Below the pieces are notes generated by a model that had not been told where the DNA came from, made no database searches, and was given only the letters and a program-made list of their open reading frames with translations. DNA of 12,797 bases from CAIOZW01 sp049317725 (GTDB lineage: Bacteria > Acidobacteriota > Blastocatellia > RBC074). The stretch covers positions 1 through 12,797 of the forward strand of contig JBMOHS010000115.1 of NCBI GenBank assembly GCA_049317725.1. Reading direction: 5' to 3'. The position numbers and the translations under genes were made by a program. This document shows, one piece after another, positions 1 through 6,349 of the stretch. How positions within the stretch are numbered: position 1 is the stretch's first letter; every line of letters begins with the position of its first letter.

Positions 1-38
1 CCCGTCCCTTTTGAGACAGAAGGGAGCGTGGCAATCTG

Positions 39-55
39 TCCTCTATCCTCTATCC
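39..55. repeat. Short 7-bp tandem repeat over the HIT gene stop
   Basis: TCCTCTA occurs twice in direct succession (39-45, 46-52), followed by TCC. The repeat overlaps the stop codon (TAG on the minus strand, 50-52) of the HIT gene. It is probably a chance or slippage repeat. The first 38 bases of the window show nothing else I can identify. Confidence 0.4.
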
Positions 56-400
56 GGGCGGCCAACTGAGCGATCGACCGGCCAAGAGGTGCAGATGGAG
101 GTGGTCGACCGACTGCCCGCCATCACCGCCCGTGTTGATGACAGTCCGGTAGCCTGCTTCGGCGCAGCCCATTTGGTTGGCGATCTTCGGCGCGAGTCGC
201 AGGAGGTGGCCGAGAAGGGGCTCATCGGCCTGCGTGACATCGTTGAGGGAATCGGAATGCTCCTTGGGAATGATCAGGACGTGGGTCGGGGCCTGTGGGG
301 CGACGTCAAGGAAGGCATACGCCAAACGGTCTTCATAGACTTTGGTCGAAGGGATCTCGCCGGAGAGGATCCGGCAGAAGAGGCACGACATTTCGGACAT
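50..400 (-). CDS. HIT-family nucleotide-binding protein (Hint/HinT-like)
   Basis: Small cytosolic purine-nucleotide-binding hydrolase of the histidine triad superfamily. Members cleave AMP-linked phosphoramidates or related nucleotides; the natural substrate here is unknown. The 116-residue product is full family length. It opens with a CxxC pair (C6, C9), which with H40 and H48 could bind zinc as in zinc-type HIT proteins. The catalytic triad H-L-H-L-H-L-L is at H100, H102 and H104, preceded by the usual GGQSV and followed by AGR and a typical WPPG C-terminus. I chose the ATG at 400 because AGGAGAG (410-404) sits just upstream. A TTG at 415 would extend the protein by five residues but lacks such a site, and an ATG at 391 would also be in frame. 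The gene is divergent from the glutaminyl cyclase gene with 70 bp between starts. Its product has no evident functional link to the neighbours. Confidence 0.95.
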   Translation of the reverse strand: MSEMSCLFCRILSGEIPSTKVYEDRLAYAFLDVAPQAPTHVLIIPKEHSDSLNDVTQADEPLLGHLLRLAPKIANQMGCAEAGYRTVINTGGDGGQSVDHLHLHLLAGRSLSWPPG

Positions 401-470
401 CAACTCTCCTGTCAAGGCTCCAGGGTGCGGGAGCCGGATGGATCAGATATTGGATCAGGAACAGCAAGCT

Positions 471-1403
471 ATGACAACACAAACCGCAGGTATCGTAGCA
501 CAAAGGGAGAATCGCGCCAATTTTTGGCGCGTGATCTCCTCCATCTGGCTCTATCTTCCACTGCTGTTTCTGGTGGGATGCGCCGAACCTGAGGAGGCAG
601 GTCGGTCGAGCGGGCACGCCGCCCCCTCCTCTTTCTCCCCAGCGGCTCCGGTGGTCTCGACGACCCCTGCCGAACAGATCCCCGCGCGAGCGGTGCGCTT
701 TGGCTACCGCATCGTGCGCACCTATCCACACGACCCGGCCGCCTTCACCCAGGGGCTGCTCTATCACGATGGATTTCTCTACGAGAGCACTGGGCTGCAG
801 GGCCAGTCCTCCCTGCGCAAAGTCGAATTGGAGACGGGACGGGTAGTGCAACGCTTCGACGTCTCTGGACAGTACTTTGCAGAGGGCTTGGCCCTCTTCG
901 GCGAGCGCCTCTACCAGTTGACTTGGCAATCGCGCCTCGGCTTTGTCTACGACCTGCGAACCTTCCAAGTGCAGCGGCTCTTCAACTACCGCGGGGAGGG
1001 ATGGGGATTGACCCACGATGGGACCTCGCTGATCCTCAGCGACGGCTCGAACCGCCTGCGCTACTTCCACCCGGAGACGTTCGATCCGCAGCGGGAGGTG
1101 GAGGTCTTCGACGGGCAGCGGGCCCTCTCCCTGCTCAATGAGTTGGAGTATATCGACGGCGAGGTCTGGGCCAACGTCTGGCAGAGCGAGCGGATTGCCC
1201 GGATCCACCCCTCGACGGGGCAGGTCGCCGGCTGGATCGATCTCAGCGGGCTGCTCTCCCTCGAGGATCGGCGCCGCCCCGTCGACGTCCTCAATGGCAT
1301 CGCCTATGACCCGCAGGGCAAGCGCCTCTTTGTCACCGGGAAGCTCTGGCCGAAGCTCTTCGAGATTCAGTTGGTGCAGTCGCGCTCTGGGCCGACCCGC
1401 TGA
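471..1403 (+). CDS. Glutaminyl-peptide cyclotransferase family lipoprotein
   Basis: Plant/bacterial-type glutamine cyclotransferase, a five-bladed beta-propeller fold. It is predicted to convert N-terminal glutamine of peptides or proteins to pyroglutamate with release of ammonia. The 310-residue product has a signal peptide (hydrophobic stretch about residues 22-35) ending in the lipobox L-V-G-C37. Residue +2 is Ala, so outer-membrane anchoring is likely. A proline/serine-rich linker (about 47-70) leads into the propeller. Family-typical motifs appear in order: FTQGL (92-96), ESTGL (105-109), EGLA (138-141), LTWQ (150-153), GWGLTHDG (177-184), NELEYI (223-228), VWANVW (232-237), NGIAYD (275-280) and TGKLWPKLFE (289-298). 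The ATG at 471 has AGGA ten bases upstream; an in-frame ATG at 438 is the main alternative. The 3' end overlaps the opposing transporter gene by 37 bp. The lipid anchor suggests that it acts on exported or surface proteins. Confidence 0.9.
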   Translation: MTTQTAGIVAQRENRANFWRVISSIWLYLPLLFLVGCAEPEEAGRSSGHAAPSSFSPAAPVVSTTPAEQIPARAVRFGYRIVRTYPHDPAAFTQGLLYHDGFLYESTGLQGQSSLRKVELETGRVVQRFDVSGQYFAEGLALFGERLYQLTWQSRLGFVYDLRTFQVQRLFNYRGEGWGLTHDGTSLILSDGSNRLRYFHPETFDPQREVEVFDGQRALSLLNELEYIDGEVWANVWQSERIARIHPSTGQVAGWIDLSGLLSLEDRRRPVDVLNGIAYDPQGKRLFVTGKLWPKLFEIQLVQSRSGPTR

Positions 1404-2344
1404 TCTTCCGGGACATTCTCGATGGCAGGCAGGGTAGGACGCGGTCGCAGCAGGGTCTCGAGTTGGAGGAGAAGGACTCCCCCGAGGACGGCTCCACCGC
1501 CAGCGAGCTGCCAGCCGCCGAGCGTCTCCCCCAGCCAGCCCCACGCCACTCCGGCGGCGACCACTGGTTCGAGCATCGAGGTCAGACTGCTGCGGCTCGG
1601 CTCGAGGTGGCGCAGGCTCGCCAGGAAGAGGCCGAACGGCAGGATCGTCGCGATGATGGCCAGGTAGAGGAAGAAGCCGACCGTCGTCCCCCCGTACTGC
1701 GACCAAGGCAGGGCCCAGACGGGGGCGAGCAGGGACCAGGTCAAGGAGGCGATGACGAAGGCATAGGCCATCAGGGGCAGCGTCGCATAGCGCTGCTGCA
1801 GGCGAGTTCCGAGGACCGCATAGAACGAAAAGCCGACACCGGAACCGATGGCGAAGAGGGTCCCTGGAACATTGATCGCCGCCGCCCCTCCCTTCTGCCC
1901 GAGCAGCATGAGGACGCAGCCCGCCAGTGCTGTCGCCGCCGCGAGGATCTTCCCCGCCGTCAGGCGCTCCGTTCGTGTCGCCACTCCGTAGGCCATCAGC
2001 ATCACCGGGGCCGTGTACTGGAAGAGCAGCGCATACCCGACGCCAACCCGCGTCAGGGCGAGGTAGTAGCAGCCCTGGTTGGCGACCAACCCGATTCCGC
2101 CAAGCAGCAGAAAGGCGGGCAGGTCCTTGCGCGGGATGGGTGGGAGCCCCCCCGGCTGCCGACGCAACCAGCCGAGGAGGAGCAGCGCGGCAATTCCCGT
2201 GCGGAAGAAGAGCAGCTCGGCTGGGGCATATCCTCCGTCTCCGATCAGGAAACGGGCGACCACGCCCGAGACGCCCCACATCACTGCCGCTCCCACGGCC
2301 AGCAGGTATCCCAACGCAGGGTTCGGTTGGCGAGGCGGCGTCAT
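1367..2344 (-). CDS. DMT/EamA-family membrane transporter
   Basis: Inner-membrane permease of the drug/metabolite transporter superfamily; the substrate cannot be told from sequence. The 325-residue protein contains two EamA repeats (about 14-146 and 162-297) with roughly ten hydrophobic segments. The first opens with a typical MWG near residue 22. The second ends with the hallmark LEPVVAAGVAW...LGE (about 258-273). A polar 28-residue tail follows. The start ATG overlaps the stop of the upstream response-regulator gene (TGATG, one shared base), with AGGA four bases before it, so the two are co-transcribed and probably translationally coupled. The last dozen codons run antisense to the end of the cyclotransferase gene. 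Because the regulator and the transporter are coupled, the regulator may control export or import of the same compound, but that is inference. Confidence 0.93.
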   Translation of the reverse strand: MTPPRQPNPALGYLLAVGAAVMWGVSGVVARFLIGDGGYAPAELLFFRTGIAALLLLGWLRRQPGGLPPIPRKDLPAFLLLGGIGLVANQGCYYLALTRVGVGYALLFQYTAPVMLMAYGVATRTERLTAGKILAAATALAGCVLMLLGQKGGAAAINVPGTLFAIGSGVGFSFYAVLGTRLQQRYATLPLMAYAFVIASLTWSLLAPVWALPWSQYGGTTVGFFLYLAIIATILPFGLFLASLRHLEPSRSSLTSMLEPVVAAGVAWGWLGETLGGWQLAGGGAVLGGVLLLQLETLLRPRPTLPAIENVPEDQRVGPERDCTN

Positions 2345-3750
2345 CAGATCCTGATATTGTAGGCTTTGATCTTGCTGTTGAGGGTCGTATTGTTCATGCC
2401 AAGCAGCTTGGCCGCCCGGCTCTGGTGCCCACTCGTCATCTCGAGGGCCCGTCGGATCAGTTCGATCTCGAAGCGCGAGACCTCGTCATAGAAGGCGATG
2501 CCCCGCGTCAGGTCGATCGAGGCGACCGAGTCGCTCAAGGGGCCCGTCGCCCGCATCCGTTGCTCCGGGTGCTGGATCTCCGACCGCAGGCACTCGAGCG
2601 TGATCTCGTCGGTCCGCGCGATGATGACTGCTCGTTCGATCGCCGTCTCCAGTTCCCGCACATTGCCTGGCCAAGGATAGGCCTCGAGGGCCCGCAAGAC
2701 CTCCGGTGAGACCTGCTCGCCGATCTTCCGGTCGTTCTCCGCCTTGTACTTGCGGATGAAGTGCTGGGCCAGCGGCAGAATGTCCTCGCGGCGGTTGCGC
2801 AGCGGGGGCAGGTGGATGTTGATGACGTTCAATCGGTAGAAGAGGTCTTCCCGAAACTCGCCCGCCTTGACTGCCCGCTGCAGATCGGTGTTGGTCGCGG
2901 CAATGATCCGAACATCGACCCGCCGCGGCTGAGTGTCCCCAAGGGGCGTGAACTCTCGCTCCTGGATGACCCGCAAGAGCCTTGCCTGCGTCTCCGGCGG
3001 GATCGTGCTGATCTCATCGAGGAAGATCGACCCGGCATCCGCCACCTCGAAGAGCCCCTTCTTGGCGGCGATCGCCCCGGTAAAGGCCCCCTTCGTATGG
3101 CCGAAGAGTTCCGATTCGAGCAGCTCCGACGGAATGTTGCTGCAGTTGACGGCGACGAACTGCCCGGACTCGGCCCGTGGGCCGGAGAAGTGGATCGTCC
3201 GTGCGACGACCTCTTTTCCTGTCCCCGATTCTCCCGTGATCAGCACTGTCGAGCGTGCTGGCGCAACCTGCTCGATCAGGTCATAGACCTCACGCATCGC
3301 CGCGGACGTTCCGACGATCTGCGTCCGATCCCCCGATTGCCGCAGCGTCCGACGCAGGACCCGCCGCTCTTCATCGCCACGACGCCGCGCCATTCCGGCC
3401 GCGACCGTCTTGAGGATCAACGCGTTCTCGAATGGCTTGCGGATGCAGTTGAAGGCCCCCAACTGCCACGCGGCAATCGCCGTGTCGAAGGTGGCAAAGG
3501 CCGTGATCATGATCACCACTGCCTCCCGGTCCTGCCGCAGAATCTCCTCCAGCGTCCGCAACCCACCCATTCCTGGCATCGAAACGTCGAGGAGCACGAC
3601 CTCGTAGGGGCGCTCGCTCAGCCGGGCCAGCCCCTCCTCCCCCGTCTTCGCCAGGTCGATCCGGTAGCCCTCTGCCGAGAGCAGGCTCTCGAGCACGTCC
3701 CGCATCACCTCTTCATCATCGACGACCAGTACGGTCCCTTTTCTTGCCAT
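2344..3750 (-). CDS. NtrC-family sigma-54-dependent response regulator
   Basis: Cytosolic transcription activator that hydrolyses ATP to open sigma-54 promoters, normally switched on by phosphorylation. The 468-residue protein has all three expected parts. The receiver domain (1-120) has acidic D11/D12, phospho-acceptor D55 and K105. The AAA+ domain (about 143-380) has Walker A GESGTGKE (173-180), the sigma-54 contact loop GAFTGA (221-226), Walker B FLDE (243-246), an arginine-finger region REDLFYRLNV (300-309) and WPGNVREL (360-367). A Fis-type helix-turn-helix lies at about 440-466 (RAAKLLGMNNTTLNSKI). All catalytic motifs look intact. No kinase gene lies beside it, so it is an orphan in this window. 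An AGGAGG (3773-3768) lies 17 bases before the ATG, too far for a standard site, and no closer in-frame start exists. It is followed directly by the DMT transporter gene. Confidence 0.96.
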   Translation of the reverse strand: MARKGTVLVVDDEEVMRDVLESLLSAEGYRIDLAKTGEEGLARLSERPYEVVLLDVSMPGMGGLRTLEEILRQDREAVVIMITAFATFDTAIAAWQLGAFNCIRKPFENALILKTVAAGMARRRGDEERRVLRRTLRQSGDRTQIVGTSAAMREVYDLIEQVAPARSTVLITGESGTGKEVVARTIHFSGPRAESGQFVAVNCSNIPSELLESELFGHTKGAFTGAIAAKKGLFEVADAGSIFLDEISTIPPETQARLLRVIQEREFTPLGDTQPRRVDVRIIAATNTDLQRAVKAGEFREDLFYRLNVINIHLPPLRNRREDILPLAQHFIRKYKAENDRKIGEQVSPEVLRALEAYPWPGNVRELETAIERAVIIARTDEITLECLRSEIQHPEQRMRATGPLSDSVASIDLTRGIAFYDEVSRFEIELIRRALEMTSGHQSRAAKLLGMNNTTLNSKIKAYNIRI

Positions 3751-3975
3751 GCGTTGTGGTTTCCACTCCTCCTGGTCTGCTTCGCCCCGTGCTCGCCATG
3801 CTATTGGATCGTCCAGAGGACGAAGCTGCCACTCTACACCATCTCCCCCTCGACGGGAATCGATTCTTCCTCTTCACTCGGGATAGGAAGCACTCACGGC
3901 GGCCAATCCCTCCCCAGCAAGTCATTCCAGCGCTCGGTCGAGTGACGGGTGGTATCGGCAAGAGGCCCATCTTGC

Positions 3976-3984
3976 TGGTATGAT
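3976..3984 (+). promoter_or_regulatory. Possible extended -10 promoter (TGGTATGAT)
   Basis: TG-N-TATGAT matches an extended -10 element, with five of six bases of TATAAT. No convincing -35 lies 16-18 bases upstream. A transcript starting near 3991 would run through both inverted-repeat elements before reaching the gene at 4424, giving a leader of about 430 bases. The same bases also show a partial GG-N10-GC (sigma-54-like) spacing at 3977-3990. One short motif is weak evidence. Confidence 0.25.
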
Positions 3985-4055
3985 CGCTGCCTGAGTCGCC
4001 CGCCTTAAGGGTGCCCCTGCCAATCGACATCGGCCCTTGGGTAACTTTCGGAGCC

Positions 4056-4093
4056 ACCCTGGGATGCGGGCCGGAGGCCCGCGCACCCAGGGT
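4056..4093. repeat. GC-rich imperfect palindrome (REP-like element)
   Basis: The outer arms ACCCTGGG (4056-4063) and CCCAGGGT (4086-4093) and the inner arms GCGGGCC (4066-4072) and GGCCCGC (4076-4082) pair perfectly. They are separated by a small internal bulge (AT against GCA) and a GGA loop. The result is a 15-bp interrupted hairpin. It resembles the dispersed extragenic palindromes carrying a GCGGGCC/GGCCCGC core that recur in many environmental bacterial genomes. As RNA it would be very stable, but it has no following U-run, so it is not a classic terminator. Confidence 0.75.
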
Positions 4094-4125
4094 GCCGCGT
4101 TTCAACACGGCCAGAACGAATTGCA

Positions 4126-4158
4126 GGGGCAACCCGGGGCAACCCTCGTGGTTGCCCC
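4126..4158. repeat. GGGGCAACCC direct and inverted repeat
   Basis: GGGGCAACCC occurs twice in tandem (4126-4135, 4136-4145) and is followed by the inverted copy GGTTGCCCC (4150-4158). The second direct copy and the inverted copy form a perfect 9-bp stem (4136-4144 with 4150-4158) around the loop CTCGT. The first copy could compete for the same arm, giving two alternative hairpins. It lies 33 bp after the GC-rich palindrome, so the two may be one composite repeat insertion. Confidence 0.7.
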
Positions 4159-4197
4159 ATCGGACTCGAGTCTTTTGGCCAGCTTGTCTCAACCCTG

Positions 4198-4227
4198 TTG
4201 ACACATTCCGGGTTCTGAGAGCATATC
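4198..4227 (+). promoter_or_regulatory. Weak sigma-70-type promoter candidate for the gene at 4424
   Basis: A perfect -35 hexamer TTGACA (4198-4203) is followed after 18 bases by CATATC (4222-4227), which matches only three of six bases of TATAAT. It lies about 195 bases before the start codon of the downstream gene, past the inverted-repeat elements. The -35 is convincing and the -10 is poor. Confidence 0.25.
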
Positions 4228-4423
4228 CAAGTGATGACGATAAGTGGTTGCGTTGGGGCCATCGTGATGATTGCAGGCAGGATGGCATTCGTCTAGTTTT
4301 AGGGTGGCTTCCAGAGCGTCAAGCATAATCTCCTCGAGGCCAATGCCGGTGGTGTGCCTCCCAAAACCGTCCGTCTTCATTCATTCCGGTTCAACGAAGC
4401 CGCGAAAGGAGGGAACGAAATCG

Positions 4424-5401
4424 ATGTCGACTCTCTATCTCAAAATGGGGACTTGGTATGCGCTGGCGTGGATCGACGAGGATATGACGCCGGTCTGTCG
4501 CATCCTGCGCATCATTCGACCGGTGCCGGAGATCCGCCCCGGTCGCTCCTTCGATCTGATGATTGAGCGACCGGCGGAGCCCGGTGATTCGAACTCTGGT
4601 GTCTATCGCTTCCGGCTGATCGATCGTCGTGCGATCCAGAAGCAGGGCCCGATGGTATTCGGTACGCTCACGCTTGGGTGGCTCGAACACTTCGCCCCAG
4701 GGGTGGTCGGAACCACGCCCTTCCCGGCGAAGCCCTGGTTTTTGAGCGATGCCCAACACTTTCTCGACGACGTCTTCGGGCCTTTGCCGGGTCGCCAAGC
4801 TCCGACGCTCGACGAACAACGGCTGGTCCTGCGCAAACTCAGCGGCGGTCCCATCATTCGTGTCGAGATCGAAGGGACGGGCCTGATCGTTGAGGCAGAG
4901 AATTTCCCTGCCCTCTGCGACAAGGCGCTCGCGCTGGTGCGCCGACGCTTTCCCAACCTTGACCCACAAGGTGTGGTCGCCGAAGGGCTCCCCGAGGAAC
5001 TGGATGAGATGGACGTGCTCGCCAGATGTGCACTCCGCATCGACGGTTATCGCTACTACTATTCCCTCAAGCCCAAGGCGAGGGAAGATTTCATGGCGCG
5101 CGCCAGACGACAGGAGATTCCGGAGGACGAGGTGGAGCGCCACGTCACTTTCTTCTTCCTTCAGCGATCGCTCATGCATGCCCCCGCAACGGATTGGCTG
5201 CAGAGTCCCCGTTGGCGCTTCTTTCGAGAGCTCTTCTTCTTGGTGGTCGATCATCCGCCACCACCAGAGCTGATCGACGAATGGCGCTACGAGGATTGGC
5301 AAGCCCAGTATGGGGCACGGATCACGGAGTGCATCGAAGTGGTCCGTCGCAAACATCTGGCGACGACCTATACGGATGAGCCCCCACCGGGGTATTACTG
5401 A
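4424..5401 (+). CDS. Uncharacterised 325-residue protein
   Basis: I do not recognise a family. The product is soluble-looking: no signal peptide, no lipobox and no clear membrane segment. It is unusually rich in aromatic residues, including a YRYYY run (209-213), VTFFFLQ (241-247) and RWRFFRELFFLVVDH (263-277). The middle (130-205) alternates strand-like and helix-like stretches with acidic clusters (EELDEMD, 191-197). The C-terminus is proline- and tyrosine-rich (DEPPPGYY). There are only four cysteines (C25, C165, C202, C303), with no CxxC motif. The ATG at 4424 is strongly preferred: AAAGGAGGG (4405-4413) lies ten bases upstream, while codons further upstream cross the intergenic region without a site. 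The gene stands alone, divergent from the sigma-54 regulator and convergent with the OmpR-type regulator. Coding reality is well supported by the ribosome-binding site, length and composition; function is unknown. Confidence 0.85.
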   Translation: MSTLYLKMGTWYALAWIDEDMTPVCRILRIIRPVPEIRPGRSFDLMIERPAEPGDSNSGVYRFRLIDRRAIQKQGPMVFGTLTLGWLEHFAPGVVGTTPFPAKPWFLSDAQHFLDDVFGPLPGRQAPTLDEQRLVLRKLSGGPIIRVEIEGTGLIVEAENFPALCDKALALVRRRFPNLDPQGVVAEGLPEELDEMDVLARCALRIDGYRYYYSLKPKAREDFMARARRQEIPEDEVERHVTFFFLQRSLMHAPATDWLQSPRWRFFRELFFLVVDHPPPPELIDEWRYEDWQAQYGARITECIEVVRRKHLATTYTDEPPPGYY

Positions 5402-5450
5402 ACTGCGACCAGGTGATGGTATCTGTATTGTTCGCTTAGCGCTTAGCAAA

Positions 5451-5492
5451 GGGGCGAGGGGAGAGGGGAGAGGGGCGAGGGGTGAGGGGGGG
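5451..5492 (+). repeat. (GGGGNGA)n G-rich heptamer tract, G-quadruplex candidate
   Basis: Five heptamers (GGGGCGA, GGGGAGA, GGGGAGA, GGGGCGA, GGGGTGA) are followed by a run of seven G. This gives six runs of at least four guanines on the plus strand, each separated by three bases, which is an ideal G-quadruplex pattern. The tract lies between the 3' ends of two convergent genes, 50 bp after one stop and about 100 bp from the other. Just before it, GCTTAGC is repeated directly (5434-5440, 5441-5447). The rest of the 192-bp gap shows no gene and no conventional terminator. Confidence 0.8.
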
Positions 5493-5593
5493 CGCGTCGA
5501 CGGCTGGGGACCTGCGTTGCCATGCGACGCTGCCAGCACTGCCCCCATCACTTGGCCGTCCCAGATGAATCCCTCCAGCTCTTCAGGGGGCAA

Positions 5594-6337
5594 TCAAGCC
5601 GTCGACAGAGCGGCAGGCTCAGAGACAAAACGATAGCCCACCCCGCGGACAGTCAGGAGGTGAACAGGCTGGGTCGGATCGTCTTCGAGGTAGCGGCGCA
5701 GTCGCACGATGAAATTGTCGATTGCCCGGGTATCCGTATCCTCGCGAAGTCCCCAGACGGCTTCGAGGAGGGTCTTGCGGGAGATGGTTTCTCCTTGGTG
5801 AGCAATGAAGTAGCGGAGAAGGTCCGCCTCCATGACGGTCAAGCGCATCGACTCTCCGTGGGCGAGCAGTTCGAGCGAGGAGAAGTCGATTGTCTTCCCA
5901 GCGAAGGTCACCCGATGGGAGGGGCTGGAGGAGGGATCTTTGGGACGGATCTGTTCATCGAGCAGCCACTGTCGGCGACGGAGCAGCCCGCCCAACCGGG
6001 CAAGCAGGATGGAGAGTTCGAACGGTTTGGCGAGGTAGTCGTCGGCACCGACTTCGAAGCCGCGCAGGATATCGGCGGGGCGGTTGCGGGCCGTCAGCAA
6101 GAGGATCGGTTTGAAGTAGGCTCCCTCGCGAAGACGGCTGACAACCTCGAAGCCATCGATGCCGGGGAGCATAACGTCGAGGAGCACGGCGTCATGCTTG
6201 GCGCCGGGGGCGAGCAGCGAAGCGAGGGCCGTCTCACCATCGCCGACGATCTGGGTCGAATAGCCCTCGAGTTCAAGGTTGAACCGCAAGCCTTCGGCGA
6301 GGGGTGCTTCGTCTTCAACGATGAGGATACTGGGCAT
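5594..6337 (-). CDS. OmpR/PhoB-family response regulator
   Basis: Cytosolic DNA-binding partner of the sensor kinase encoded just upstream. The 247-residue protein has a receiver domain (1-120) with acidic E8/D9, phospho-acceptor D54 in LLDVMLPG, T82 and K104 in AKPF. After a serine-rich linker (about 128-142), a winged-helix DNA-binding domain (about 143-240) follows, ending in the family-typical RAIDNFIVRLRRYLE and TVRGVGYRF (229-237). The length is normal and no key residue is missing. It starts 12 bases after the kinase stop, so the two form one transcript. No purine-rich ribosome-binding site is visible before its ATG, which suggests translation depends on coupling to the kinase. The operon is divergent from the lipoprotein/macroglobulin genes, a plausible target. 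Confidence 0.96.
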   Translation of the reverse strand: MPSILIVEDEAPLAEGLRFNLELEGYSTQIVGDGETALASLLAPGAKHDAVLLDVMLPGIDGFEVVSRLREGAYFKPILLLTARNRPADILRGFEVGADDYLAKPFELSILLARLGGLLRRRQWLLDEQIRPKDPSSSPSHRVTFAGKTIDFSSLELLAHGESMRLTVMEADLLRYFIAHQGETISRKTLLEAVWGLREDTDTRAIDNFIVRLRRYLEDDPTQPVHLLTVRGVGYRFVSEPAALSTA

Positions 6338-6349
6338 AGGCGAAAGGGC

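Larger units (their letters stand above)
3751..4423. other. 673-bp non-coding region with two inverted-repeat elements
   Basis: This region separates the divergent sigma-54 regulator (minus) and the unknown gene at 4424 (plus). The open frames that cross it run through the palindromes, have no good ribosome-binding sites and encode low-complexity composition, so I see no gene. It holds the GC-rich palindrome at 4056-4093, the GGGGCAACC element at 4126-4158 and weak promoter candidates (3976-3984, 4198-4227). No tRNA, kinase remnant or transposase fragment is recognisable. Confidence 0.7.

Noticed and set aside
333..2279. A 648-codon open frame on the minus strand across the cyclotransferase and transporter
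   Set aside because: It is a GC-rich shadow frame: its composition is rich in Arg, Pro and Gly with no domain, and it overlaps two genes with clear family motifs.
2761..3945. A 394-codon open frame on the plus strand opposite the sigma-54 regulator
   Set aside because: It is antisense to a fully motif-supported NtrC-family gene, and the translation shows no family signature.
3977..3990. Sigma-54 promoter (GG-N10-GC) upstream of the gene at 4424
   Set aside because: Only about eight of eleven consensus bases match, it is over 400 bp from the gene, and the same bases fit an extended -10 better.
4056..4093. Rho-independent terminator
   Set aside because: The stem is strong, but no T-run follows on either strand and no gene ends nearby.
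4011..4328. A 105-codon frame in the intergenic region
   Set aside because: It translates straight through both inverted-repeat elements and has no ribosome-binding site. Similar spurious proteins are produced wherever such repeats occur.
4391..5593. A 400-codon minus-strand frame opposite the unknown gene at 4424
   Set aside because: It runs through the G-rich repeat tract and has no evident ribosome-binding site. The plus-strand frame has a strong one and more protein-like composition. Since the plus gene is itself unrecognised, this is the least certain rejection.
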